Source: Allobaculum mucilyticum
Lineage (GTDB): Bacteria > Bacillota_I > Bacilli_A > Erysipelotrichales > Erysipelotrichaceae
Assembly (NCBI RefSeq): GCF_022701195.1
Contig: NZ_CP078089.1
Span: 1,426,001-1,490,000, forward strand
Direction of reading: 5' to 3'
DNA: 64,000 bases
The position numbers were made by a program, and so were the translations under genes. The notes under the pieces were generated by a model, which ran no database searches, was not told where the DNA came from, and saw nothing but the letters and a program-made list of their open reading frames with translations. Below, one piece after another: positions 9,501 through 18,552 of this stretch. The stretch's first letter is position 1, and every line of letters starts with the position of its first letter.

Positions 9501-11863
9501 ACGAGGAAAAATATGAAATTACCATGGACGTCCTCGACTGGATGGAATCCAACCAGGATGTTCTGAAGACTTCCCGTCTGCATGGCGGTGCTCCAGGCAA
9601 TGCACAGGTTTACGGCTACTCTGCATGGAAAGGCCAGGAAGGCATCATCTCTGTTGTCAACCCGACTTCCTCAGAGCAGACCTATACCCTTAAACTGGAT
9701 GCCCAGGCTGGCGTTGATACTTCTGTGAAGAACCTTTCCTACATCAGCGTTCGTCCGTTCGTTTCCGGAACAAGCACTGAAACCTACAGCTACGGCGATT
9801 CCATCACCGTAACCGTTCCAGCTAACGAAATGGTGATTTACCACTTCGGATCTAAAGCTCCAGCAGCACCAAAAGCCGTTTCTGCAAAGAATACGGACAA
9901 CAATACGCTGGCAGTGAAATTTGATCAGCGCGTTACACCAGTATCGGTAACTGTTGAAGGCAAAGAAATCTCTGACTTCGTCCTCCACGATGACTACCGT
10001 ACTGTTTCGATTCCATTCTCCATCGGATCTCTGACCCGTCCAGATGTGGAAATCACACTGAAAGATGCTGCAGGCAACGAAAGCACAGTCGAACTGAGCG
10101 TTCCTGTATACCACAACGGTCTGATTCTCGACACAACAGACAAAGGTGTTCTGCCTGAAACACTGACTAAATCCTACGATGCGGATCTTGATACTTACTT
10201 CACTGAACCGACATCCAAAGTTGCTCTGAATGGAGCAAACGCACTTTCCGGCTCTCAGGATTTCTCGATCGTTATGGATCTTAATACGACCGCCACATCC
10301 AAAGCCCTGTTCAACTCCGGTGATGACGTTGCCCTGGCAATCGACGAAAACGGCTACCTCACATTCAAGGTCGGCGAACTTACGCTGAACTCTAAGGATG
10401 AACGTACTTACGTTGATGCGAAAGACACCGGCAAATTCGGTACAGATGACTACGTAGCACACCAGATTCACACTGTAAATGAAGGCAAAGTCAACGATGG
10501 TACAAACCACCGCATCGTTGCTTCCAAAGCCGCGAACGGCATGCTTAAGATTTACATCGACGGCAAGATTTACTCCTCACTTTATGACAAATCCCTGATC
10601 GGTCTCTCTCTCACCGGCGGCAACTACACCATGGGTGATACCGGCTTTACAGGCAAGATCGGTAACATTCTGATCTCTAACCGTGCGAAACCTCTGTCGG
10701 AAATCGAAGATGAAGCACCGGTAGACCCGGATACAATCTCTTCTCAGGTTCTTAGCCGTAAAGGCTGGACTGCAGAAGCCTGCTCTGGTGCAAATGCCGA
10801 TAACGGCGACTCCGATGCAAACGCTGCAATCAACGACAACCCGAACGATCGCTGGCATACCAACTACAACGGAGCGGATACCTGCACCGAAGACCACTGG
10901 ATCAAAGTTAACTTAAACACAACAGCAGAAGTTAACAAGATTGATTACAAAGGCCGCGGCAACAACAACGGCTCGATCAAAGACTACAGACTTGAACTGC
11001 TCGATGCCAATAACAATGTTGTCAAAACCTTAACCGGAACATTCACATCGACAACCGATCTGCAGAAAGTGGATGTCACCACTGATGGCAAACCTGTTTC
11101 CATCGCCGGATTCAAACTGTACTGCGTTTCTACCATCAACGGACGCGACTTCGCAGCCGCTGAAGAACTCTATGCAGAAGGACCAAACGAAGTTCTGACT
11201 GGCGATTCTCTGGCAGATGCAAAAGACGCTCTCCAGGAAGAACTCGGTGATATTGACCTCGACAACATGACCACCGATTCCAAAGAAGCCTTCGAAAAGG
11301 TTATGGATAAAGTCAATTCAGCTGACTCCATCCGCAATCAGGCATGGAACAGCCTTAAAGCAGAAGTTCTTGAAGCTGCAGATAACCTTGTCGATGCCTC
11401 CGATGTCATCAATGCACTAGGTGAGTCCAAAGAAACATATGATGCAGGAAATGAGGACGAATCCTGGACAGAAGAATCTTGGAGCGCATTCAAAAACGCT
11501 TATGAAGCAGCCCTGACAGCACGCAAGAGTGCAACGGATGCAGAAGCTGTAACTGCAGCCGCAGATGCTCTGAACGATGCGAAAGAAGCTCTTGTTCAAG
11601 TGACTGAACCTGTTGTTCTTGACTGGACACTGCTGAACCAGGCAGTTGTCAAAGGCGATGAAATCAACGCTAAACTCGCCAAGTTCAAAAACGAAGGTCT
11701 TGCAAAATCGAATTTCACCGCCAAACTTAAAGCTGCTAAAGCAGTTCAGGCTAAAGCAGATGATGCAACACAGTCCGAAATTAACGATGCAGCTAAGGCT
11801 CTTGCCAGTACAGAACTTAAACTGCGTCTTACTCCTGATCCAGAAGCGGATCTTCTGAAATAA
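6512..11863 (+). CDS. secreted multidomain GH36-like glycosidase (alpha-galactosidase / alpha-N-acetylgalactosaminidase type)
   Basis: Extracellular glycoside hydrolase of 1,783 residues. I start at ATG 6512, behind AAAGGAAA, because it begins a clean signal peptide ending at AEETG; an earlier ATG at 6407 has no such support. The order is: first part of an N-terminal beta-domain (about 30-115), two F5/8 type C sugar-binding domains (about 120-285 and 291-455), rest of the beta-domain, then a TIM barrel with VVDDGWNSY (Asp713/714) and YWKWDGF (Asp826, probable nucleophile). These motifs fit clan GH-D. A LamG-like domain (about 1203-1405), a third F5/8 type C domain (1411-1557) and three helical FIVAR-type repeats to the end follow. 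There is no LPxTG, so it is probably released or held by its repeats. It reads away from pilus cluster 1. Galacto- or GalNAc-linked host glycans are the likely substrate; exact specificity cannot be read from sequence. Confidence 0.8.
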   Translation: MNANKKKIAGSLLSLTLGVSSLGSSTVILAEETGNGSEFEVTVGAGSLSIGNDLISRDFSITDKKVKTTSVTNKKINRTLTPGEGSEDFVISAQTFGNGEQEPDEDIIQNPQESTVPAALDRTGWTVTLSNNRGGGFTSSNAGYLIDGDLSTYPDDYKNASNPWDVVIDMKEAKEIGAFSVDKRPGYTDEMYGINGSMAGFELYKSDNGTDWTKFDEGEFTAADYNLHKVDNLFNVGDTVYFSFTQKQSTRYLKIRQTSTVWNKDKEEFSTSEINVYPTQLEQKVVVPTQALDRTNWTGSITPKNNGAFTQDSFNTIKDGNLNTYPDEGGPGQGNHNGFPINVDINLGSKQDVSSFSLDKRPGAGNQVDGVNGTVGAFEVFTSEDGTNWVSAGKGEFTAAAYNLHQANGLYNVGDTVYCNLYKKVNTQHIRLQFTGMAMGTAEEFAMAEVNLYSDAYQGPEYRIFESTGGEDGTISTSDLTFENAKKDDIENGVKLTISYEPFNFGGTTFDIDEIYVAEDGKDYMRSFLEIKASDDTAVIRYIDQDAFVIPEGDADTIWTHPTNAGGFGYGGLDAHDSLLGQPIYVDGMFMGSEFPVAETEYRPSDKTTQVRYYSGKSFSKMSDDNMLTTDGKFVSWQNVIGAARGTTVNEVKTDFFNYIEDIATPTVFRKQYNSWYDNMKNITDTSIEKSFVGVEDGLSRNGVEPLDAYVVDDGWNSYAYQENQFNSEYGSNLNRTGFWEINDKFPNDFYTSTSLANKLQSTFGIWIGPRGGYGSEGNIAHIIEEAGTGHSKGDICIASHKYVDNFERLAKMWQSDYGVEYWKWDGFATGHCTNKNHDHMVGGPNDMYYTSDLWEHWTDLFENVRAFNAEHGRPLFINATCFVELSPWMLQWVNTVWLQNSDDTNDVAGTAARHIRKIYYRDNVYYNLANKFQVQFPQNHYYNHEPIYGVSDNHGQVNNQGKGSNATDADFRQYMFANAMRGTLFWELYYSPSIVNEEKYEITMDVLDWMESNQDVLKTSRLHGGAPGNAQVYGYSAWKGQEGIISVVNPTSSEQTYTLKLDAQAGVDTSVKNLSYISVRPFVSGTSTETYSYGDSITVTVPANEMVIYHFGSKAPAAPKAVSAKNTDNNTLAVKFDQRVTPVSVTVEGKEISDFVLHDDYRTVSIPFSIGSLTRPDVEITLKDAAGNESTVELSVPVYHNGLILDTTDKGVLPETLTKSYDADLDTYFTEPTSKVALNGANALSGSQDFSIVMDLNTTATSKALFNSGDDVALAIDENGYLTFKVGELTLNSKDERTYVDAKDTGKFGTDDYVAHQIHTVNEGKVNDGTNHRIVASKAANGMLKIYIDGKIYSSLYDKSLIGLSLTGGNYTMGDTGFTGKIGNILISNRAKPLSEIEDEAPVDPDTISSQVLSRKGWTAEACSGANADNGDSDANAAINDNPNDRWHTNYNGADTCTEDHWIKVNLNTTAEVNKIDYKGRGNNNGSIKDYRLELLDANNNVVKTLTGTFTSTTDLQKVDVTTDGKPVSIAGFKLYCVSTINGRDFAAAEELYAEGPNEVLTGDSLADAKDALQEELGDIDLDNMTTDSKEAFEKVMDKVNSADSIRNQAWNSLKAEVLEAADNLVDASDVINALGESKETYDAGNEDESWTEESWSAFKNAYEAALTARKSATDAEAVTAAADALNDAKEALVQVTEPVVLDWTLLNQAVVKGDEINAKLAKFKNEGLAKSNFTAKLKAAKAVQAKADDATQSEINDAAKALASTELKLRLTPDPEADLLK

Positions 11864-11930
11864 ACAAATCTGACATTTCTGTGACGGTCTTCTTTCCGAT
11901 CGTTTCACGAATCTCAGAGCACAGATGATC

Positions 11931-11964
11931 AAAGGAGCGGATCATATGAATGATCCGCTCCTTT
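11931..11964. terminator. intrinsic terminator after the glycosidase gene
   Basis: Inverted repeat AAAGGAGCGGATCAT / ATGATCCGCTCCTTT with a loop of only a few bases, ending in a short T run, about 70 bp after the glycosidase stop. Confidence 0.8.
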
Positions 11965-12102
11965 TCTGATGTTCAGACTGTCAAAAATTCCATGGTCTGC
12001 AGGGCATTTCCGTGTCCGAGATGCAGCAGAGACTGCCTGCAAACGTGCACGACCCTCCTTTGGCAGGCCTTAAAAAAAGTCACAGCAAACAAAACAGGTG
12101 AC

Positions 12103-12511
12103 CTGTAAAGACCCAGTCTGATGAAATATCATCATTTTCATCAGACAATCCGGTAACAGCTGATCTTACTCTGGTCGCAGAATGGAGCGATGACTCTGTA
12201 CAGAGGCTGCGTCTCGATAATCCAAAAAGCAGCGAACACCACTTCACAACCAGCGAGAAAGAGAAATCGTATCTTGTTGAAAAGGGATGGACCTTTGAGG
12301 GTATCGGCTGGTATTCCGCGCAAAGTAAAACAGTTCCGATCTATCGGCAGTACAGCCCGAACACGAATGCGGAAGCCACAACTACACTGCTTCAAAAAAC
12401 GAAAATGACCATCTGGTGCAGAATGGTTGGCTTGCGGAAGGCATTGCCTGTTCGGCTTCTCTGAATAAAGCATCCAAAGCAGTTGATCGACTTTCCTTTG
12501 GGATGTTGTGA
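12103..12511 (+). pseudogene. remnant of a surface protein: InlB-type repeat end plus two DUF5648-like repeats
   Basis: A decayed gene tail with no start. In frame from about 12103 it reads NPVTADLTLVAEWS, the typical close of a Listeria-Bacteroides (InlB B / Flg_new) repeat. It continues with NPKSSEHHFTTSEKEKSYLV and KGWTFEGIGWYSA, then PIYRQYSPNTNAE, which is the repeat pattern seen in DUF5648-type C-termini. The frame then slips: the next repeat, HNYTASKNENDHLVQNGW, lies in another frame, consistent with loss of one C from a CCC run near 12383. It ends at a TGA at 12509-12511. Such tails are usual on secreted Bacillota proteins that bind the cell wall. The large N-terminal part is missing, so the original function is unknown. 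Confidence 0.7.
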
Positions 12512-12550
12512 TCGAGCATCCCAATTTTCCCGAACATTTACATAAGCAGA

Positions 12551-12582
12551 GGCGATCCCATTCTGAAAAGAACGGGATCGCC
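12551..12582 (+). terminator. terminator downstream of the pseudogene remnant
   Basis: GGCGATCCCATTC and GAACGGGATCGCC form a 13-bp stem with one G-T pair and a six-base loop, followed by CCTGTGTTTTT. It still closes the remnant transcript unit. Confidence 0.75.
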
Positions 12583-12756
12583 CCTGTGTTTTTCATTGTT
12601 AGCTTCTACGTCTCACGCCGTAATAAAACCTTCATCCGCGGAAACCTGGCTCTCTGCAGCACTTTGCCATCAGAAGCAAACGTCCCCGGCCTGGTGTTTG
12701 GGCCAAGTCGGGGACTGTGTTGTCTGATTCTGTCTGCGAGAATGCATTCAGTACAA

Positions 12757-13404
12757 TCAGTGTTTTGAGTTTTTGAGTCGCTGGATCAGTGCAAGACATG
12801 CGGCACTGAGCACAATAGCGCTTCCTCCAGCATAGAAGAGAGATACTCCCGATCCTCCCGTTTCAGGAAGAGCATAAATCGGGTGGTTCGTCACTTCAAA
12901 GACTACATTCCGCTCACTCTGAGGTGTGTTATCACTAGGCAGCGTATAACTGACACCGTTTCCTTCTTCCGGATAGATCACTTCGAAAAGCTGATCTGTT
13001 CCGGACTGTGTCCAGTACTTGCTGCAGGGGTTGCCATCTTCGCCAAGCTCGTAGACGTAATATGGCTTATCCCTGATCTCCAGGTTATCAATGACAGCAT
13101 CCTTTGTTGTCTGACCGGAATCTCCAGCTTCCTGCTCAGAGACAGTAATTGTAACTTTCTTCAGCGGCTTCTGATTTGGATTAGCAGAATCATACGCCGT
13201 GTCATATACACCGAAGGTGTAAGTGCCCGGAAGCAGACCTCTGGTACCGAATGATTTACGGATCGTAATCGAGAATACCGGCTTCTTATTTGTGAAAGTC
13301 AGATAGAGAATCTTATCCGCACCCAGCTCTGAGATGTTAATTTTTCCATCTTTTGGACGGTTATCTTCATGCGGGAAGCTTTGGCTGTTCTTATAGATAT
13401 AGAA
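12757..13404 (-). pseudogene. cut-off C-terminal part of the cluster 2 adhesin, carrying the LPETG anchor
   Basis: This is the direct in-frame continuation of the adhesin gene beyond its TAA at 13405-13407. It starts FYIYKNSQSFP and stays open for 215 codons to the TGA at 12757. It contains a beta-sandwich region, then ALPETGGSG (LPETG at 12856-12870), a membrane helix and the basic tail QRLKNSKH. Everything expected of the C-terminus of a sortase-anchored adhesin is intact. Only an internal ATG at 12981 could restart translation, with no signal peptide, so separate use is unlikely. Without this tail the upstream protein has no sorting signal. Confidence 0.88.
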
Positions 13405-16400
13405 TTACTGTGCAGGCTCGATCGAGCTTCGATCATACCCGGCAGGTACTTCTGTTTCTTCCACTTTATACCAGGTGTCCTTATCCAGCCTATTACTGGA
13501 AGATCCGTTCAGGATAATCTGCCCAGAAGCATTTGTAGTTACTGTGAAGGATCCACTTCCTTTTGCTGCGAAATTACCGTTATCTACCGTACCTGGAGTA
13601 AAAGTGAACTTAGCTCCGGCAAGACCTTGCGTTGCATTATTCGCGTCTACTTTTTTGAGCGTTACATTTGGAGCAATATCAACACTCGATGAAGTACCGC
13701 CAATTGTATTGGTTGCCCACTTCGTGAATTCATACTCTGGTGCACTCTTGTCATAGCCTAACCATGTACAGCTGTTAGTGATGGCGAATTCACTTTCTCC
13801 TGGAGGAACCTGGAGAGAAGCAGAATAAGTAATGTGAATATGTTTCTGATCTGGAAGATTTCGAATCAGAACAATACCTTCTTCTTTGCGGAACTCCACC
13901 GTAAAGTCGGTATAGGGAGCCTCATCCGCTGTGATCTTTATGGTATCCGGAATGATTTGAATGACATTCGGATCATAAGTATCCTTCAAATCAATTGTAT
14001 CTGCAATCTCAAGCAGATCCAGTCTGTTCTTGTTCAGATCAATGAAATACTCGATCGTCGATTTTCCTGAAAGTGAAGTGGTGTTATCGATCAGCGTTGT
14101 TGATCCTTTGGTCATCGAATCCGGCAGTTTGGTATTCTTTGTGACTTCATCAACGCCAATTCGATTCTGATCATGGTAAAGGTCAACATGGTTCACAATC
14201 TCAATTGGAGAATCCGAAGCAATTGCTTCATCCCACTCTACATTCAGTTTTGAGACCAGATGAACTGTGAATTGCTGGTTGGATTTTACGTTGCTGACAA
14301 TAATCGTTACTTTCTGACCTTCGATGGTAATGCTGTCGATGGTCGGCTGATCATCACCAGTCTCAGCCAGGAAAGCTGCTACAAAACTAGAATTCTCGGA
14401 AATCGTATCTACGATTTTGAAAGTACCAGAATAAGGGGAATTGGATTTGGTATCTCCACCCTGCCTGTTTACAAGAAGTGTCCAGTCATCATAGATCTCA
14501 TGATTCGACAGTTCACCGCTGGTAATTTTTTCATCCAGGGTTGGCTTCAGACTTGCCTTAAACAATGGAAGAACGGTATTCAGATCCGAATTATCCAGCT
14601 TCTTAAAATCTCCATTCTGATAGGCAAAACGGCTTCTTGCTTCTTTGTGAATCGTGTAGTAGGAACGGAAACCATAGTCAGCTTCTGCCAGTTTCTTGGT
14701 TTCATTTCCCTGAATGGTTGAGAAGCCATTTCCGGTAGAAATATTTGCCTGATCGCGAATCCAGATCAGGTCTGGCTGGGCACCACTAGACGTGAATGCA
14801 TTTTCACCTGGCGTGGACTGAAGCAGAATATAAAGCTTCTGTTTCTCCCCGTTTTCATCGACTAGTGAGTAATTCTCTTTAAACTGAATATTGACGGTTC
14901 TGTTATCTGCAGCGTAGGAGACAGAATACAGATCTTCGTTGATCCGAGTCGTCTGACTATTTAGAACCGTTAAAAAGTCCTGATAGGTATAGGAAGGCAA
15001 CCTGCCTGCTGGATAATTTATTGAGGTCTGACTCGTATCTCCATTCATTCCTTGAGTGCCATCAAATGGAAAATTAAGTACTCCCCTGTACAGCCCAATC
15101 ACCGATTCCCCAGGTACATAATGGGTGAAATACTTGTTGCCATCTAACTCAGTCTGATTGGTGAGCGTATCTGAAAGAGTTGAGTCTTTACTGATCGTGG
15201 ATCCGCTGACTTCAACCAGCCAGATCTGCCGTCCTGCTTTCCAGGTGCCATTGGCTTCATGATCTTTCTGAGTACTCAGATAGGAGACACCGCGTTTTAC
15301 TGCACTCAGTTCTTCGCCTGTAACAATCAGATGGGAAACTTGAATATGCTGATTCACTGGAACGTACCCGTCTCCGATACCTACGCCGACCGAACTATTC
15401 AGTTCATTGGTCAGCAAAAGGTTATCTGCTCCATCTTTAGCACAGACATAGTAGACTAGTTCATAGCTCAAAGCGTGTTTGGGGTTTGCATTATTCTTTA
15501 TAGTCTCAATCGAGGACTGATACTTCTCAAGGTCAAGATTGAAATTCGGCTGATCCTCCGGAAGCTTGAACCAGATCGTACCAATTGCTACTTTTCCAGG
15601 CTCCTGTCTGCCGTCATAGACTTTCAAAGCCGCATAACCTGTATACATGAACTGATCAGAAATAGATCCGCTGACGGAAAGTTTGTCTGTGAGAGATGCT
15701 GATCCAATATTTGCTTTTCCATCTTCATTGATTTTTACCGAGTACTGTACAGAATTGCGGGGGATGTTGAACGAGGTTACATTCGTCAGGTTTCCAGCTC
15801 CATCGTAGACGTCGCCGGTCATATCCACCGGTGTATCTTCTGTCAACATTTCGCCTTTGGCTTTTTTGACAATCTCTGACTTCTGAATATTCTCAGTAAC
15901 AGTTCCAGAGTGAGGACCAGAATCGCTATAGGTAGTACCTGTATATGCCAGGTTGATATATGTCAGCTGTTCCTTGCTCTCTGTGGCCATTTTCACCATC
16001 AGTTCCCGATCAATTTTAATCTGACATTTAATGAAGTAGCGCTCTCCTCGCGACATTGTTGTAGGGGCTGGAATCTGGTATTCGCGTTTTGTTCCGTTTT
16101 CCTTATCTTCATATTTAATCGTACTAATTGGGATATCGGTATAATTCTGGTCATCTGACGAAGACTCACATTTCACCATTGAAACATAAGACAAGTATCC
16201 AGATTGCAATGCACCACCAGCCACCTGAAAATTCATATAGTCTGTGACTACACCGACAGGCCAGTCATCTGCGTTGTTGGCACCAGCCGTTACGCTGAGT
16301 TTATAAGTCAGGTAGAGGTTTCCATCATCATCTGTTCTTGTTTCTTCACTAAGGTTGGACTTACCTACGGTAAGCGTACTTTGCAGGGTATCATCTTCCC

Positions 16401-18408
16401 AGTCATAGCCTTTGTCCCCACTGGTTCCAAAATGAATCCGTGAATCATTTCGAATGTGCTGAGAACCTGTATTTAAAGAGCCTTTCTTATACTTGGCGAT
16501 ATAGGTCAGTTTGTACTGCGTATTGGGCTGCAGCGTTCCAAGATAAAATCCTGCACGCGGAGCCGGAGAACCTTCAACCTCATGCGTTGCGTTCCCATTC
16601 GGATTCGTAACTGGGGTGTAGTTAAGCATCAGAGGTGTGTCTGAACCCTTCTGATCCAGGACATAGTGGTACTGGCTGGCTGGAATTTCAGTCGGAGCTC
16701 CATTACTGGCGACAGAGTAGAAATGAATATCTTCGTATGGTGTAAAGCCTTCTTTGAAGTCAGCACTCCATGACGTGTAGGTGTCTCCCCACCAGTCATC
16801 GACAATTGTGTCTGGGCAAATATGGTCATCCGTCACGAAACTGATCTGGTAGCTAATGATTGTGTTGCCGTCTTCATCATAGGAATAGTTCTCATGATTT
16901 CCGCCTTCTGGATTTTTTGCTTTTTTGAAACTATGAACTGTAGCATCGTCATAACTTGAGCTTGTATCAAACTTGAAGGTGTATGTTTGGTCGCCAATCT
17001 TGTATTCCTGGTTCGGGTTATTCCAGATTTCTTCGCGGTTAGTTAAAAGTGAATATTCAAATTCGCCTTCTTTAATATCTAATCCACCCAGTTCCTGATA
17101 GTTGCTGTAATCAATATGGATATGATTCTCACGTGGACATGCATACAGTCTTCCAAGCTCAATCGTTTTAGTCGTTCCATCCGTATTTTTAATAGTATGC
17201 ATCAGGGGTGTTCCTTCCTGAGCCATGTTGGAATGAAGGAATGAAGGAATGGAATAGTAGAATGTGTGGTTACTATCAACGATTGTCTTATTCGCTAGGT
17301 TCTCGTAATTCACAGTCATTTTGAACTCGACGTTCATTTTGTAAATTGTTCCATTATCACCTGGCTGTATTTCTGTCCATTCAGTAGGCGTGTTCCCTGA
17401 GTTTGCAGGATAGCGGTAAAAAAACTTTGCGGCTGTAGGATGCTCTTTATAATTTCCTGACTCCGGATTGCCTTCTGGGTTGGATTCTGGGAATTTTGCT
17501 GTTGGACAGTCTGCAGACTGTTCAACTGTCTGATCTCCCGCTGTTGGCTGTACGTTTGCAGCTTGCGGAGCGTAATTTACAGCTGCTGGTTCTGCCAGTT
17601 CGGGTACTTTATCAGAAGAACTTTCTGAAGATGGCTGTGCAGATTCTTCTGCTTCCGTCTTCTGTTCCGGCTGGCTGTCTAATAACACTCGAATCGTTCC
17701 ATAAACATCGGCATGTTTTACAGACTTTGAAACAATCGTTCTGTTTTCTGCTTCAACGACTTCAAGCGTACTTTCTTCAGATGCTGTAACAATTACACCA
17801 TTCAGAGCGCCATTATCTTCAATAAAAGCAAGATCGCCGACAGATGCTTCAGATGCCTGTTTGAGCAGACCTCCCTCTACGAGCGGTGTCATCCACTCGG
17901 AAATACTTTTTCCGTAAAAACTGCTTACATCAGCTCCGGCATAGCTGTAGACGAATCGGAGGAAACTCTCCTGAATATCTGTCTGATATGGGTTGTGTTC
18001 CCAGGCGCCATAGCGGGAGTAATAGGCTTCTGTTCCATCTTCAAGAACCTTGAAATTGCTTTTGCTCTGACTTTTTCCAATCTGAGTCTGAGCAATCTTC
18101 GCAGCTTTGGCTGGAGATGAAGCTTCTGAAAGAATGTCCGCAAAATCTGCTGTCCAGACAGATTCGTCTTCCAGATCCGCTTCTGGATTCGACTCACACT
18201 GTCTGGTATGGGTATGCTCCGGAATCGGGCAGTTTTCTTCGCAGTTTTCGCTGTGAATGTGTTCTTCCATTCCGCAGTACATCTGTGGTTTTGCGAGTGC
18301 TGTAGCAGGAAGAATCAGAGCGTATGCGGTGGCCAGAACCGTCAGGACCGTCAGCGCTCTGAGCAGAATTGGGTGTTTTTTCTTAAAGAACTGTTTCGTT
18401 CCGAACAT
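13405..18408 (-). CDS. giant pilus-tip adhesin of cluster 2, ended early by an in-frame TAA
   Basis: Surface adhesin, 1,667 residues to the premature stop (1,883 codons with the tail). The ATG at 18408 is preferred over 18414 because only it has a proper spacing to GGAG. After a signal peptide (LPATALA), residues about 45-75 carry a paired motif C-G-x-E-H-x-H-x(3)-C and C-x(4)-H-x-H-x(3)-C, which looks like a metal site. A CHAP-like domain follows (about 100-250); the catalytic Cys position is Gln and the His position is Asn. Then come many beta-sandwich domains and a Cna_B/SpaA-type domain near 1570-1660 ending in KVEETEVPAGYD. The TAA directly follows EPAQ and lies inside that domain, so the last strand is lost as well as the LPETG anchor. 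It is the last gene of the pilus cluster. Confidence 0.85.
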   Translation of the reverse strand: MFGTKQFFKKKHPILLRALTVLTVLATAYALILPATALAKPQMYCGMEEHIHSENCEENCPIPEHTHTRQCESNPEADLEDESVWTADFADILSEASSPAKAAKIAQTQIGKSQSKSNFKVLEDGTEAYYSRYGAWEHNPYQTDIQESFLRFVYSYAGADVSSFYGKSISEWMTPLVEGGLLKQASEASVGDLAFIEDNGALNGVIVTASEESTLEVVEAENRTIVSKSVKHADVYGTIRVLLDSQPEQKTEAEESAQPSSESSSDKVPELAEPAAVNYAPQAANVQPTAGDQTVEQSADCPTAKFPESNPEGNPESGNYKEHPTAAKFFYRYPANSGNTPTEWTEIQPGDNGTIYKMNVEFKMTVNYENLANKTIVDSNHTFYYSIPSFLHSNMAQEGTPLMHTIKNTDGTTKTIELGRLYACPRENHIHIDYSNYQELGGLDIKEGEFEYSLLTNREEIWNNPNQEYKIGDQTYTFKFDTSSSYDDATVHSFKKAKNPEGGNHENYSYDEDGNTIISYQISFVTDDHICPDTIVDDWWGDTYTSWSADFKEGFTPYEDIHFYSVASNGAPTEIPASQYHYVLDQKGSDTPLMLNYTPVTNPNGNATHEVEGSPAPRAGFYLGTLQPNTQYKLTYIAKYKKGSLNTGSQHIRNDSRIHFGTSGDKGYDWEDDTLQSTLTVGKSNLSEETRTDDDGNLYLTYKLSVTAGANNADDWPVGVVTDYMNFQVAGGALQSGYLSYVSMVKCESSSDDQNYTDIPISTIKYEDKENGTKREYQIPAPTTMSRGERYFIKCQIKIDRELMVKMATESKEQLTYINLAYTGTTYSDSGPHSGTVTENIQKSEIVKKAKGEMLTEDTPVDMTGDVYDGAGNLTNVTSFNIPRNSVQYSVKINEDGKANIGSASLTDKLSVSGSISDQFMYTGYAALKVYDGRQEPGKVAIGTIWFKLPEDQPNFNLDLEKYQSSIETIKNNANPKHALSYELVYYVCAKDGADNLLLTNELNSSVGVGIGDGYVPVNQHIQVSHLIVTGEELSAVKRGVSYLSTQKDHEANGTWKAGRQIWLVEVSGSTISKDSTLSDTLTNQTELDGNKYFTHYVPGESVIGLYRGVLNFPFDGTQGMNGDTSQTSINYPAGRLPSYTYQDFLTVLNSQTTRINEDLYSVSYAADNRTVNIQFKENYSLVDENGEKQKLYILLQSTPGENAFTSSGAQPDLIWIRDQANISTGNGFSTIQGNETKKLAEADYGFRSYYTIHKEARSRFAYQNGDFKKLDNSDLNTVLPLFKASLKPTLDEKITSGELSNHEIYDDWTLLVNRQGGDTKSNSPYSGTFKIVDTISENSSFVAAFLAETGDDQPTIDSITIEGQKVTIIVSNVKSNQQFTVHLVSKLNVEWDEAIASDSPIEIVNHVDLYHDQNRIGVDEVTKNTKLPDSMTKGSTTLIDNTTSLSGKSTIEYFIDLNKNRLDLLEIADTIDLKDTYDPNVIQIIPDTIKITADEAPYTDFTVEFRKEEGIVLIRNLPDQKHIHITYSASLQVPPGESEFAITNSCTWLGYDKSAPEYEFTKWATNTIGGTSSSVDIAPNVTLKKVDANNATQGLAGAKFTFTPGTVDNGNFAAKGSGSFTVTTNASGQIILNGSSSNRLDKDTWYKVEETEVPAGYDRSSIEPAQ

Positions 18409-18552
18409 ACGCATTCTCCATTCTATTTTTCTCTTATTTGCATTTCGTTCCGATGAAAATACCGGATCTATTCTTCTTAGCAGGACTCACGAGGTTCGCC
18501 TGTTTCCCGGAGCTATTCCTGCTGTTTTTAATTTATGAATCGTCAGATACTG

